Shown here: positions 6,799-15,623 of the stretch, piece by piece | Layout: each line of letters begins with the position of its first letter | Numbering within the stretch: the stretch's first letter is position 1 | Source of the DNA: SVTX01 sp964526505 | GTDB taxonomy: Bacteria > Bacillota > Clostridia > Oscillospirales > CAG-272 | Assembly: GCA_964526505.1 (NCBI GenBank) | Contig: CAZGJC010000009.1 | Coordinates: forward strand, 1 to 55,395 | Direction of reading: 5' to 3' | DNA length: 55,395 nt | Notes under the pieces: generated by a model | Told to the model about the DNA's origin: nothing | Database searches by the model: none | The model's input: the letters and a program-made list of their open reading frames with translations, nothing else | Translations under genes and position numbers: made by a program

Positions 6799-7641
6799 TT
6801 ATCTCTTTTTTCTGTAAACGTCCACGTTAAAGTCAACGACCGTAGTCAGCGTTTCCAACCGTTCAAGTTTCGCCTTGTCCGCCTCGCTTGTACGCCAATA
6901 ATATGGGGTCATGGCAAAGAGATTTTGTATATCCTTATCCCCCTCTACCACCACGTCATACTTGCATTCAACCCTTTTTATAAGTTCAAAATGCGTCTTC
7001 GGAACGTCGCTTCGTTCCCCATTTTCATATGTCGATTCATATAACGCTTCTTTAAGCCCCATAAGGTGATTTTTCCCTGCACTTACAAGAATTACAGCCC
7101 CGTCGCCTTTAAGTAATCTCGCATTTTCTTCTTCCGCAAAAGGTGCCATAATGCTTGTAATACAATCAAAAGACCCGTCCGCAAACGGCAATTCAAACAC
7201 ACTTCCCGTTATGTACGAAACGTTTGAAATTCCTTGCCTGTTCGCCGCTTTCATTCCGACCGCCACGGCAAATTTCGACAGGTCAACACCCACTGCAAAC
7301 CCGACTGTACCTGCAATAAAGTTTGTAAAATAACCCTCACCGCATCCTGCATCGAGTATAACCGCATCGCCTCCGACAAACTCCGATGTCACCCCGGAAA
7401 CGCATTCAGCCAAAGGCTTGTAATACCCTCCGCTCAAAAAGTCACGCCTTGCATTAACCGCACCTTTGGAATCTCCGCCTCCTACACGTGATAAATTTAA
7501 ATATCCTTCCGAAGAAAAATCGAAACAATGTCGCCTCTCTCCCCGACAAAAAATACTTTTTGAATTTTCGGAAATGTACATATCCGCACCGCATACAGGG
7601 CATCTGTATATGTGCCATATATTCGAGTCCTTATCTATCAT
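6799..7641 (-). CDS. RlmA-family 23S rRNA (guanine-N1) methyltransferase
   Basis: The 280-residue protein has the two-part layout of RlmA(I)/RlmA(II). The N-terminal zinc ribbon is YRCPVCGADM with a second pair in FCRGERRHCFDF. Then comes the family-typical EGYLNLSR and a NARRDFLSGGYYKPLA stretch, and a class I SAM-binding domain (VILDAGCGEGYFTNF, about residues 95-109; ASVTG-like VSYITGSVFELPF). The family methylates G745 or G748 in 23S rRNA helix 35; which one cannot be told here. The ATG follows AAGGGGTATTT. It lies 71 bp after the histidine kinase gene. Confidence 0.88.
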   Translation of the reverse strand: MIDKDSNIWHIYRCPVCGADMYISENSKSIFCRGERRHCFDFSSEGYLNLSRVGGGDSKGAVNARRDFLSGGYYKPLAECVSGVTSEFVGGDAVILDAGCGEGYFTNFIAGTVGFAVGVDLSKFAVAVGMKAANRQGISNVSYITGSVFELPFADGSFDCITSIMAPFAEEENARLLKGDGAVILVSAGKNHLMGLKEALYESTYENGERSDVPKTHFELIKRVECKYDVVVEGDKDIQNLFAMTPYYWRTSEADKAKLERLETLTTVVDFNVDVYRKKR

Positions 7642-7712
7642 AAATACCCCTTTTTCAAATTACTCTGTACAGTATACCACCAAATTTTCAAAAATTCAAT
7701 AGAAAAGCGTAA

Positions 7713-9218
7713 TTATAACGACGATTGTTCTTCAAGTTTTATAAACTCGCTCTTTTCAATTTCCAACTCAAACCAAAAAGTCGATCCGTTTCCGATTTTG
7801 CTGTGAAGACCATATGACGCTCCGTGTGCTTCAAGCACTCCCTTCACTATCGAAAGACCGATACCCGTTCCTACCATTGCACGCTTGTGTACTTTGTCCA
7901 CTTTGTAATATCTGTCCCACACAAGAGGCATATCCTCCTTGGCAATTCCGTTGCCGGTATCCGAAACCGAAATTCTGACGTGACCGTTTTCCTGACTTTG
8001 AACAACACGAACAAATTTGTCATCCCCCGTGTAATTTATCGCATTGTTTATAAGATTGTACACCACCTGTAATATCATTGTTCTGTCCGCTTTGACGTAA
8101 ATTTCAACGTCAAAATCAAACGTTATGTTGTACCCGTCTTGCTCGGTAAGTTTAACGTACCTTGCCATAACGTCTTTAACGGTTTGCGTGAGATTAAAGA
8201 CTTCCAAATTAGGCTTTCTCGCACCCGAACGAATCTTTGAAATATCCAGCATATCATTTACAAGTTCCGTCAATCTCTCGGTCTCATCTATTATAACCTG
8301 TACGTTCTCGGGCGTGTTCTCGTCGGGAATATCCCTCATAACCTCACTGTATCCTTTAATCATAGTAAGCGGAGTTCGTAGATCGTGCGAAATGTTTGCA
8401 ACAAGTTCCTTTTGAAGTTTGTCGGATTTTGACAGTTCTTCCGTTGCAAAATTCAATGCGTCTGCAAGTTCCTGAGATTCCCTGTAACTTCCACCGCTAA
8501 AATTCACCTGATAGTCTCCACGTGCGAGTTTTTCGGCAGACTTTCCCATTTCTTTAAGCGGTTTGCAAATCGTTCTCGATATGATTATAGCCAAAAGAAA
8601 CGCCGCAATTATAAGTACAAATGCGATCCATCCGAACTGCATTTCAAGCGTGTTGATGGTTGCCCTCAACGGAATGTGATCGGCATTCAGCATTATAACG
8701 TATAAATTGTCCTCATATGTTTTTATCGACACATAAACCGTACCCAGTTCACGTGATTGACCCTTGCTCGAATATTTCTTCGGACGAGAAAGTTGTTCGA
8801 TGTAAACCCCGTCCTCTTCTTGCATAGCCTTGCCCACGTAATCGGATAAAGTGTCGTTTGACACGTGATGTATAAGACATGTCGGCGTTACACAAACCTC
8901 TCCCGTCAACTCTTTCGCATCACCATCGTCTATTCTGAACACACGTATGCATTCGTCATATTCCATCGCATAAAGCGATGCGGTGGAATTGAGTGCTTCC
9001 GTATCTCCGAGATTTGCACTTAAAGCGACGTCGGTTGCGTCAAATTCCTCCATTTTCGTGTACTCGTAAAATCTATTCAAAAGCAAAATTTGAAAAATCC
9101 AAATAACGACCAACGAAAACGCAATAAAAACCAAAAGACCGCCAAACAACCGCCACGAAATTCCCATTTCACGGCGGTATCTGCGGTCATCTCTCTTTTT
9201 CTCTTTGCGGTGTGACAT
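7713..9218 (-). CDS. Membrane sensor histidine kinase with HAMP domain
   Basis: The 501-residue protein has TM1 at about 22-48, an extracellular sensor region of about 145 residues, and TM2 at about 196-215. A HAMP linker follows (ISRTICKPLKEMGKSAEKL), then the dimerization/phosphoacceptor segment NISHDLRTPLTMIKGY with His278. The ATPase domain has an N box (NLINNAINYT), G1 (DTGNGI) and G2 (GTGIGLSI). All catalytic motifs are intact. It is encoded 18 bp after its response regulator, downstream of an htrA-type gene. The signal is unknown; the gene order suggests envelope stress. Confidence 0.95.
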   Translation of the reverse strand: MSHRKEKKRDDRRYRREMGISWRLFGGLLVFIAFSLVVIWIFQILLLNRFYEYTKMEEFDATDVALSANLGDTEALNSTASLYAMEYDECIRVFRIDDGDAKELTGEVCVTPTCLIHHVSNDTLSDYVGKAMQEEDGVYIEQLSRPKKYSSKGQSRELGTVYVSIKTYEDNLYVIMLNADHIPLRATINTLEMQFGWIAFVLIIAAFLLAIIISRTICKPLKEMGKSAEKLARGDYQVNFSGGSYRESQELADALNFATEELSKSDKLQKELVANISHDLRTPLTMIKGYSEVMRDIPDENTPENVQVIIDETERLTELVNDMLDISKIRSGARKPNLEVFNLTQTVKDVMARYVKLTEQDGYNITFDFDVEIYVKADRTMILQVVYNLINNAINYTGDDKFVRVVQSQENGHVRISVSDTGNGIAKEDMPLVWDRYYKVDKVHKRAMVGTGIGLSIVKGVLEAHGASYGLHSKIGNGSTFWFELEIEKSEFIKLEEQSSL

Positions 9219-9236
9219 AAAGCCTAACCTCCGTAG

Positions 9237-9944
9237 TTATCTGTTGTCTCCCTCGAATCTGTATCCGACGCCTCTCAAAGTAACAATGTATCTGCTGTAT
9301 TCACCAAGACTTTTTCGCAAAAGTTTTATATGAGTATCAAGCGTTCTTGCGTCTCCGTAAAAATCGTATCCCCACACTTCGCTTATAAGTTTTTCCCTTG
9401 ACAGAGCGATGTTGCGATTGTTGAGCATATAAAAGAATAAATCGTATTCTTTCGGAGACATATCTACTCTTTCCCCATGTATATAAACTATTCTCGCCGT
9501 TACGTCTGCACGTAAACCGCCGTTGTCAAGTTCGATTATAACGTTTTGTTGCTTTTGCGTCATATCTGTTCCGACAGGACTTGACGACGCACGCTTCATT
9601 ACCGCTCCGATTCTGAGCATAAGTTCCTTTGGAGAGAACGGCTTGACCACGTAATCGTCAATTCCGAGTTCAAATCCGTTTATACGATCATACTCTTCCC
9701 CTCTTGCCGAAAGCATAATGATAGGTGTTTGCGATATTTTGCGAATTTCTCTGCAAGCGGAAAATCCGTCAAGTTCGGGCATCATAATATCCATTATGAT
9801 TATATCAAAATTCTCTTTTCTGCAAAGCCTTACCGCTTCCATGCCGTCTCCCGCTTCCGTAACGATATGACCCTCGAATTCGGCATATTTTTTTATAATC
9901 GAGCGAATTCTCGCTTCATCGTCAACTATGAGTATTCGATACAT
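9237..9944 (-). CDS. OmpR/PhoB-family response regulator
   Basis: The 235-residue product has a receiver domain with the acidic pair VDDEAR, phosphoacceptor Asp52 (IIIMDIMMPELDG) and the conserved Lys in YVVKPFSPKEL. A C-terminal winged helix follows, with the typical MSPKEYDLFFYMLNN and DTHIKLLRKSLG ... IVTLRGVGYRFE. It partners the kinase encoded directly downstream and is preceded 36 bp upstream by the HtrA-type gene, so the three probably form one transcript in which the regulator may control its own operon. Confidence 0.96.
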   Translation of the reverse strand: MYRILIVDDEARIRSIIKKYAEFEGHIVTEAGDGMEAVRLCRKENFDIIIMDIMMPELDGFSACREIRKISQTPIIMLSARGEEYDRINGFELGIDDYVVKPFSPKELMLRIGAVMKRASSSPVGTDMTQKQQNVIIELDNGGLRADVTARIVYIHGERVDMSPKEYDLFFYMLNNRNIALSREKLISEVWGYDFYGDARTLDTHIKLLRKSLGEYSRYIVTLRGVGYRFEGDNR

Positions 9945-9980
9945 TTTCCGTCTTTCCTTTCGATGTTGTTTTGCTGTTTT

Positions 9981-11324
9981 TTATTCAAAATTAACGCTGT
10001 CGGGAACCTTTTCCCTTAAAGTAATCTTTGCACTTACCAAACTTCCGTTTCGTTTTGCAACAACGATTATCTCATCTCCGACGCTATAAGTCCTTATAAT
10101 GTTTTCGATTTCCGACTCCGAACTTATTTCCGTACCGTTAATCGAAATAATAAGATCACCGAGTTTCAATTCATCCGTATATTTGGACTCTTTAACCATT
10201 ACCCCCGCACTTGTAATTCCGTATTTGTAATAAAGCGAATATAAATTTGCGGAAGTAACTTCAACAGTGGTTATACCACAATCCGGAACACCTCTCACGT
10301 ATCCGTATTCGATAAGATCTTTGACTACCGAATATGCCGTATCAACGGGAATTGCAAAACCTATGCCCTCGATATCTTCACCGGACGCTTTTGCGTTAAC
10401 AACACCTATAAGACATCCTGCCATATTAAAAAGACCTCCGCCCGAGTTTCCGGGATTTATGGCAGCCGTTGTTTGAAGAAGCGTCATATTTTGACCGTCA
10501 ATTGAAATCTGACGTTCGGTTGCACTGATTATACCGTTTGTAAGCGTACCTCCGAGAGACCCGAGTGGATTGCCTATTGCCACAACGTCCTCTCCGACCT
10601 TTACGTCACCGCTGTTTCCCAAACGTGCCACTGAAAGTTTAGCACCGTTTGTTTCCACAATAATAACGGCAATGTCGGACGCCTCGTCCGTTCCGACAAG
10701 CGTAGCCGTATAATCTGTGCCGTTTTTAAGAGTTACCGTTATATTGCTTGCACCCTCGATAACGTGATTGTTCGTCACGATATAGTATGAATTGTTGTCC
10801 TCACCGTCGCCTATAATTACTCCGCTTCCCGCACCCGTAGACACGTACTGACCTATAAAACCTTCGTTTTTCACCGTTTCCGTTGTTATCTCAACAACAG
10901 TTTCGGATACCGCATCATATACCTGCGTGAATGAATTGTACGCCTGACCGGCACTTGTGAGGTTCGTGTTATCGGTTTGAGGTTGTTGCTTGTAAATAAC
11001 TACGTTTTTGATATTGGACGTGTCGCCTTGACTTCCATTTGACGATGATCCTGTGTTTAAATCAGCACCGCTGTCGGAGTCACTCGTACCTACGTTATTT
11101 ATCACCATAGAGCCGATTGCCACAGCCGACGTAATAACGGCTGACGCCAAAAGTGCAAATGTCAGTAAAAGAATAAAAAATTTCTTCACTTTTTGATTTT
11201 TGTGACGTTTGAAATTATCACCGTTCGGTGTGTAGTTATAGGAATATCCGCCACCGAAATCTTGTCCGTATCCTTGGTTGTAGCCATTATTCATATTGTC
11301 TTTATCATTTTGATAATCGTTCAT
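9981..11324 (-). CDS. HtrA/DegP-type membrane-anchored serine protease
   Basis: Envelope quality-control protease. The 447-residue protein starts with a cytoplasmic Gly/Asn/Tyr-rich tail (residues 1-45), then one membrane helix (about 49-75) and a polar linker. The trypsin-like domain has catalytic His187 (IVTNNHVIEG), Asp217 (EASDIAV) and Ser294 (NPGNSGGGLF), and one C-terminal PDZ domain spans about 350-440. The ATG at 11324 follows GGGAGGAGTTTTATTTAT; the reading from 11357 adds 11 unlikely residues. It heads the unit with the two-component genes, recalling CssRS-type control of htrA in Bacillus. A TATAAT (11362-11357) lies upstream on the minus strand. Confidence 0.94.
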   Translation of the reverse strand: MNDYQNDKDNMNNGYNQGYGQDFGGGYSYNYTPNGDNFKRHKNQKVKKFFILLLTFALLASAVITSAVAIGSMVINNVGTSDSDSGADLNTGSSSNGSQGDTSNIKNVVIYKQQPQTDNTNLTSAGQAYNSFTQVYDAVSETVVEITTETVKNEGFIGQYVSTGAGSGVIIGDGEDNNSYYIVTNNHVIEGASNITVTLKNGTDYTATLVGTDEASDIAVIIVETNGAKLSVARLGNSGDVKVGEDVVAIGNPLGSLGGTLTNGIISATERQISIDGQNMTLLQTTAAINPGNSGGGLFNMAGCLIGVVNAKASGEDIEGIGFAIPVDTAYSVVKDLIEYGYVRGVPDCGITTVEVTSANLYSLYYKYGITSAGVMVKESKYTDELKLGDLIISINGTEISSESEIENIIRTYSVGDEIIVVAKRNGSLVSAKITLREKVPDSVNFE

Positions 11325-11454
11325 ATAAATAAAACTCCTCCCTTTTATCTGACTCAATTATATTCAAAATATGTGAAGATTTAATGACGAACAAATAAAA
11401 ACTCATTGAATTATCGAAAAGATTATTGTTTTATGTATTTTTTAAGCAATTTAC

Positions 11455-11483
11455 TTGTTTTTACTACTTTTTTTTGATATAAT
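11455..11483 (+). promoter_or_regulatory. Sigma-A type promoter of the queG-addB-addA unit
   Basis: TTGTTT (11455-11460), a 17-bp spacer and TATAAT (11478-11483) lie about 28 bp before the first gene. A divergent TATAAT for the htrA-type gene lies at 11362-11357. Confidence 0.65.
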
Positions 11484-11511
11484 GGTATCAATAATTTAAA
11501 CGGAGGTACGT

Positions 11512-12360
11512 ATGGATTTTTTGGAACAACTTAATATATTGCTTGAACAATATAACGTCCCTCGTGCATCCGCAATCAGATTATCCGACTGCGAGATAAC
11601 CTCTCCGTATAAACTTGAAAAATGTAATTTTCAAAATCTCGAAGAAGTAAGCGTGTGTATTTTCACAATGCCGTACTTTGTATCAAATACAACGACAAAT
11701 ATATCTCACTACGCCAAAAGCCGTGACTATCACCTGTTCTTTTCGCAACTTTGCAATGATATAATACCCAAACTCAACCTTATGTTTCCGAGCAAAAAAA
11801 TATTCGGATTTGCCGACTCGTCCCCTATTAACGAACGCAAAGCGTCGGCTGTTGCCGGACTCGGCATTATAGGCGAAAACGGTTTGCTTATAACCGATAA
11901 ATATTCTTCCTATGTATTTTTGGGTGAATTTATAACCGACGCCCCCGTGAATCAAACAGTAAGAAATAATATAGAAAAATGTGAGAGTTGCGGACTTTGC
12001 CGAACGGTATGTCCTATGATGAAAGTCGGTGTTTGTCTTTCGTCGCTGACTCAAAAAAAAGGAAATCTTACACCGGATGAAGAAAATATAATATCGGAAT
12101 ACGGCTCCGCTTGGGGATGCGACCTGTGTCAGGAAGTATGCCCTCATACAAAAAAAGCCAAACGTGAAAATACCATATATACCGATATAGAATTTTTCAA
12201 GTTGCAACGAACCGAGTACCTGACCGAAGAATCCGTTATGAATATGAGCGAGGAGCAATTCACAGAGCGAGCCTATTCATGGCGTAAAAGGCAAACAATA
12301 CTTAGAAATTTAAATATTCTAGGTCGTAAAAAAGGAGAGGAGGAAAACGTAGATGATTAA
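11512..12360 (+). CDS. Epoxyqueuosine reductase-like iron-sulfur protein
   Basis: The 282-residue protein resembles the core of QueG, the cobalamin and [4Fe-4S] enzyme that reduces epoxyqueuosine to queuosine in tRNA. The N-terminal half has the family pattern (VCIFTMPYF, YAKSRDYH, FGFADSSPINERKASAVAGLG). The ferredoxin-like part carries CESCGLCRTVCP and CDLCQEVCP, two complete cluster motifs. It lacks the C-terminal HEAT repeats of full-length QueG (about 370-380 residues), so it belongs to the short clostridial subgroup whose substrate is less certain. The ATG follows CGGAGGTACGT. Its 3' end overlaps addB by 8 bp. Confidence 0.8.
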   Translation: MDFLEQLNILLEQYNVPRASAIRLSDCEITSPYKLEKCNFQNLEEVSVCIFTMPYFVSNTTTNISHYAKSRDYHLFFSQLCNDIIPKLNLMFPSKKIFGFADSSPINERKASAVAGLGIIGENGLLITDKYSSYVFLGEFITDAPVNQTVRNNIEKCESCGLCRTVCPMMKVGVCLSSLTQKKGNLTPDEENIISEYGSAWGCDLCQEVCPHTKKAKRENTIYTDIEFFKLQRTEYLTEESVMNMSEEQFTERAYSWRKRQTILRNLNILGRKKGEEENVDD

Positions 12361-15300
12361 CCTTGTGTTCGGTTGTTCCGGCAGTGGCAAAACCGAATAT
12401 TTAATAGAAAAAATCAAAACTTCGGTTATGCAAAAAAAGTTTTCATATCTTATAGTTCCCGAACAACAGGTTTTCACGGCAGAAGCAAAGCTCGCAAGTC
12501 TGCCTGCACCCACTTCGCTTTATTTTGAAGTTATAAGTTTCTCACGCCTCTGTGAACTCGTTTTCAACAAATACGGCGGACGCACAAGAATTTCTTTAAG
12601 CGGCGGAATCAGAAATCTTATTATGTGGCAAAGCATACGTGAGGTGTCACCCGTACTTGCTGATTACGGCTCGGTCTCAGATGCAAAACTTGCCGAGAAA
12701 ATGCTCCAAACATACGACGAATTGCGTGCAAATTCAATAAATTCCGAAAAACTTGAAACCGCTCTGCAAAATTCGGATAATAATGATCTGAAAAACAAAA
12801 TAGGCGATATAAACCTCATTATGTCCGAATACACGGAAAATCTTCAAAAAATTCTCGGACAAGATGCCGTGGCAGAAGAAAATAAACTTGAACGTTTGTG
12901 CGAAATTTTAAGTAAACGTAACTTCTTTGATGGCTGTAATGTGTTTATAGATTCATTTACCGACTTTACCGGTATACAGCATAAAATAATAGCCCAAATA
13001 ATGAAACAGGCGGATAATCTTTGGATATCCGTCTCAATTCCGGAACGTAAATATCACGCACCTCATACGGTAAGTATCAACGAAAACCTGAAAAAACTCA
13101 CACGTTCGGCAATTGAAAGCAATCAATCGTTTGAAGACGTAAACTTAGGTGGAAACGTAAGAACAATAAGTTTACAACTGAAACTTCTCGAAAAATATCT
13201 TTGGGATTTTTCGGCAAAAATCGAAGATATGCCCGATATACCCGAAGAACAGTCTCATGATATAGAAATGGTAAGTTGTAAAAATGAGTATGAAGAAACA
13301 GAATGTGCCGCACTGAAAATACTTGACGCATTTGCAAACGGTATGAAATATTCCGAAATGGCTGTGATTTTGCGAAATCCCGAAGACCGTGCCGGAATTA
13401 TCGAGTCCGTATTTTCCAAATACAATATTCCTTACTTCATTTCAGAAAAAACTCAACTCACCTCTACTCCGATATCAAGATTTATAATATCTTCTCTCAG
13501 ATGTATATCGAGAAATTACAGACAAAACGACGTTTTAACCCTTCTCAAAAGCGGTCTGTGCGGAGTTGACGAAAAGGATGCCGACCTGTTTGAAGATTAT
13601 TGCATTACGTGGAATATAAACGGAAACACGTTTACGTCACCCGTTTGGAGTATGAACCCGTCGGGATTTGTCAACGACACAAGCGACAGAGCGAAAAACA
13701 TTCTCACGTCCGCAAACCTCGTCCGTCGTCAACTTATCGAACCTCTTCAAACTTTGAAAATCAACTTCCGTGCGTGTAACGGAAAAGCGTACGATATGTG
13801 TCACGCACTGTACTCATATTTGGAAGAGTGTAAAATACCCGAAAAACTTTCGGAACTCGCACAACTTGAACTTTCCGTGGGAAACGCGAAAGAGGCAGGC
13901 GAGATACTCAGAATATATGACTTTGTCCTGTCATCGCTTTCCAATATATGCTCCGTTTTGGGAGAAAGCAAAATAAGCGTTGACGACCTTATAGAGGCAC
14001 TTCAAATTATGTTGTCGTCCACCGAAATGGCGTCTATACCGCATATAGGCGAATACGTTATTATAGGATCAGCCGCAACTTTACGTGTAGAAGACCTCAA
14101 AATGGCTGTTGTTATGGAACTGTGTGACGGTTTATTTCCGTCTATTCCTCAGAACAGCAGTCTTATTTGTGAATCCGACAGAGACCGTCTGGAAGAATTG
14201 GGACTAACGTTTAAAGCACGTAATTCCCGACTCATGTCCGATGAACTGTTCTACGTTTATCGTGCATTTGTCAAGCCGTCGGAAAAACTTATTGTCACCT
14301 CGTATTCTCAAAGCATATCGGGTGCGTCAAGAGTACCATCCACACCGTGGCGTCGTCTCAAAACCATATTTGATATCAAAGAGGAAGAGTTTGATTCGTC
14401 CGCAATTTTCTCACTTGTAAATGAAAAAGATTCTCCGTCAACGCCACCCGTTCAAAATACACAAACCTCACCTGCCGTCGCCAACGACAACGACATGCCG
14501 AATACGGTGTCGGATGAGTCGGACGAAAACGACGTATGGTTTGAAACCGTGCCGACAGAGGTCATACAAACAACTTTCGGAAATTCATTGTATCTGTCAA
14601 AATCAAAAATACAAAGTTTTGTCAAATGCCCTATGATGTTTTGGAGTCAAAGCGTTCTGTCTCTTCGTCCACGTCGCATAGCCGAAGTCAGCACATCCGA
14701 ATCAGGTACGCTTATCCACTATGCACTTGAACACGTACTCAAAGAAGCGGTAAATGAAGACGGTTCACTGCCGTCCCTTGATGACAGTGAAATATTATCG
14801 GTGACAAATAAATGGATAGACCGCTACGTAACCGAAACGGAATGCCCTCGCACGTCGGCACTGATGTATTCTTTTTCAAATTTGCGTAATATGGCGTATC
14901 TTATGGTACAAAATATATTCGAAGAATTTAAATATTCTTCATTTAAAATACGTGCATTTGAAAAAAGCATTTCGGATTTTCACACGTCGGCACTCAAACC
15001 TCTTGCAATACCGCTTGACGGCATAGACTCACATCCAACGGTCTACCTCGGCGGTAATGTAGACAGAATAGATACATATACAAACGAAGATAAAACTTTT
15101 GTTCGTGTTATAGACTATAAAACAGGTCAGGTTTCATTCAAACAAGAAAACGTAGTAAACGGATCGGATTTGCAACTTCCGGCATACCTTTTTGCAGTGG
15201 CATCGGATGAAAATAAATCTATGCTCTGTCCCGGCACTACACTTTTGCCGGGTTCCGCAACATATCTTTCCGCAGTTGAAAGTAAAGGAAACATCAGTAT

Positions 15301-15607
15301 TGTCAGAAGCGGAATGATATATAACGACGATAACTTTATACGTGCGTCAAACTCATCTTCCGACTATTCCTTTATAAGCACAGACGCAGATAAAAAACTC
15401 AACGGCAGAAGCGGAAGCCTTAAAGGGTGCCGAGAACTTCTTTCAATGGAAGAAATGGAGCAAATGCGTCAAACACTCACAGACACCGTAAAAAACACGG
15501 GCGAACAGATTTATTCGGGTGTCGTTAAAAGAACTCCATCGGCTGAAAGTTGTCGTTTCTGCCCCATACGCAACTCGTGTGCCGTAGCCTGTAAGTCGAA
15601 TTTTTAG
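12353..15607 (+). CDS. addB: Helicase-exonuclease AddAB, subunit AddB
   Basis: Subunit of the double-strand-break resection enzyme that feeds RecA-dependent repair. The 1084-residue protein starts with a Walker A motif (GCSGSGKTEY, residues 7-16) and ends with the AddB nuclease and its Fe-S cluster. The first cluster cysteine lies in SFVKCPMMFW, the nuclease core in RVIDYKTGQVSF, and the last cysteines in CRFCPIRNSCAVAC. A less conserved linker (about residues 690-725) separates helicase-like and nuclease parts. The ATG follows GAGGAGGAAAACGTAG and overlaps the upstream gene. addA follows 16 bp downstream, the standard order. Confidence 0.95.
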   Translation: MINLVFGCSGSGKTEYLIEKIKTSVMQKKFSYLIVPEQQVFTAEAKLASLPAPTSLYFEVISFSRLCELVFNKYGGRTRISLSGGIRNLIMWQSIREVSPVLADYGSVSDAKLAEKMLQTYDELRANSINSEKLETALQNSDNNDLKNKIGDINLIMSEYTENLQKILGQDAVAEENKLERLCEILSKRNFFDGCNVFIDSFTDFTGIQHKIIAQIMKQADNLWISVSIPERKYHAPHTVSINENLKKLTRSAIESNQSFEDVNLGGNVRTISLQLKLLEKYLWDFSAKIEDMPDIPEEQSHDIEMVSCKNEYEETECAALKILDAFANGMKYSEMAVILRNPEDRAGIIESVFSKYNIPYFISEKTQLTSTPISRFIISSLRCISRNYRQNDVLTLLKSGLCGVDEKDADLFEDYCITWNINGNTFTSPVWSMNPSGFVNDTSDRAKNILTSANLVRRQLIEPLQTLKINFRACNGKAYDMCHALYSYLEECKIPEKLSELAQLELSVGNAKEAGEILRIYDFVLSSLSNICSVLGESKISVDDLIEALQIMLSSTEMASIPHIGEYVIIGSAATLRVEDLKMAVVMELCDGLFPSIPQNSSLICESDRDRLEELGLTFKARNSRLMSDELFYVYRAFVKPSEKLIVTSYSQSISGASRVPSTPWRRLKTIFDIKEEEFDSSAIFSLVNEKDSPSTPPVQNTQTSPAVANDNDMPNTVSDESDENDVWFETVPTEVIQTTFGNSLYLSKSKIQSFVKCPMMFWSQSVLSLRPRRIAEVSTSESGTLIHYALEHVLKEAVNEDGSLPSLDDSEILSVTNKWIDRYVTETECPRTSALMYSFSNLRNMAYLMVQNIFEEFKYSSFKIRAFEKSISDFHTSALKPLAIPLDGIDSHPTVYLGGNVDRIDTYTNEDKTFVRVIDYKTGQVSFKQENVVNGSDLQLPAYLFAVASDENKSMLCPGTTLLPGSATYLSAVESKGNISIVRSGMIYNDDNFIRASNSSSDYSFISTDADKKLNGRSGSLKGCRELLSMEEMEQMRQTLTDTVKNTGEQIYSGVVKRTPSAESCRFCPIRNSCAVACKSNF

Positions 15608-15623
15608 TGAAAGGAGAGTAAAA

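Noticed and set aside
6645..6836. A 63-codon K/R/G-rich open frame overlapping the rlmA-type 3' end and the 11-nt repeat
   Set aside because: Its residues reflect the purine-rich repeat, and there is no convincing start site. Kept only as a remark in the repeat entry.
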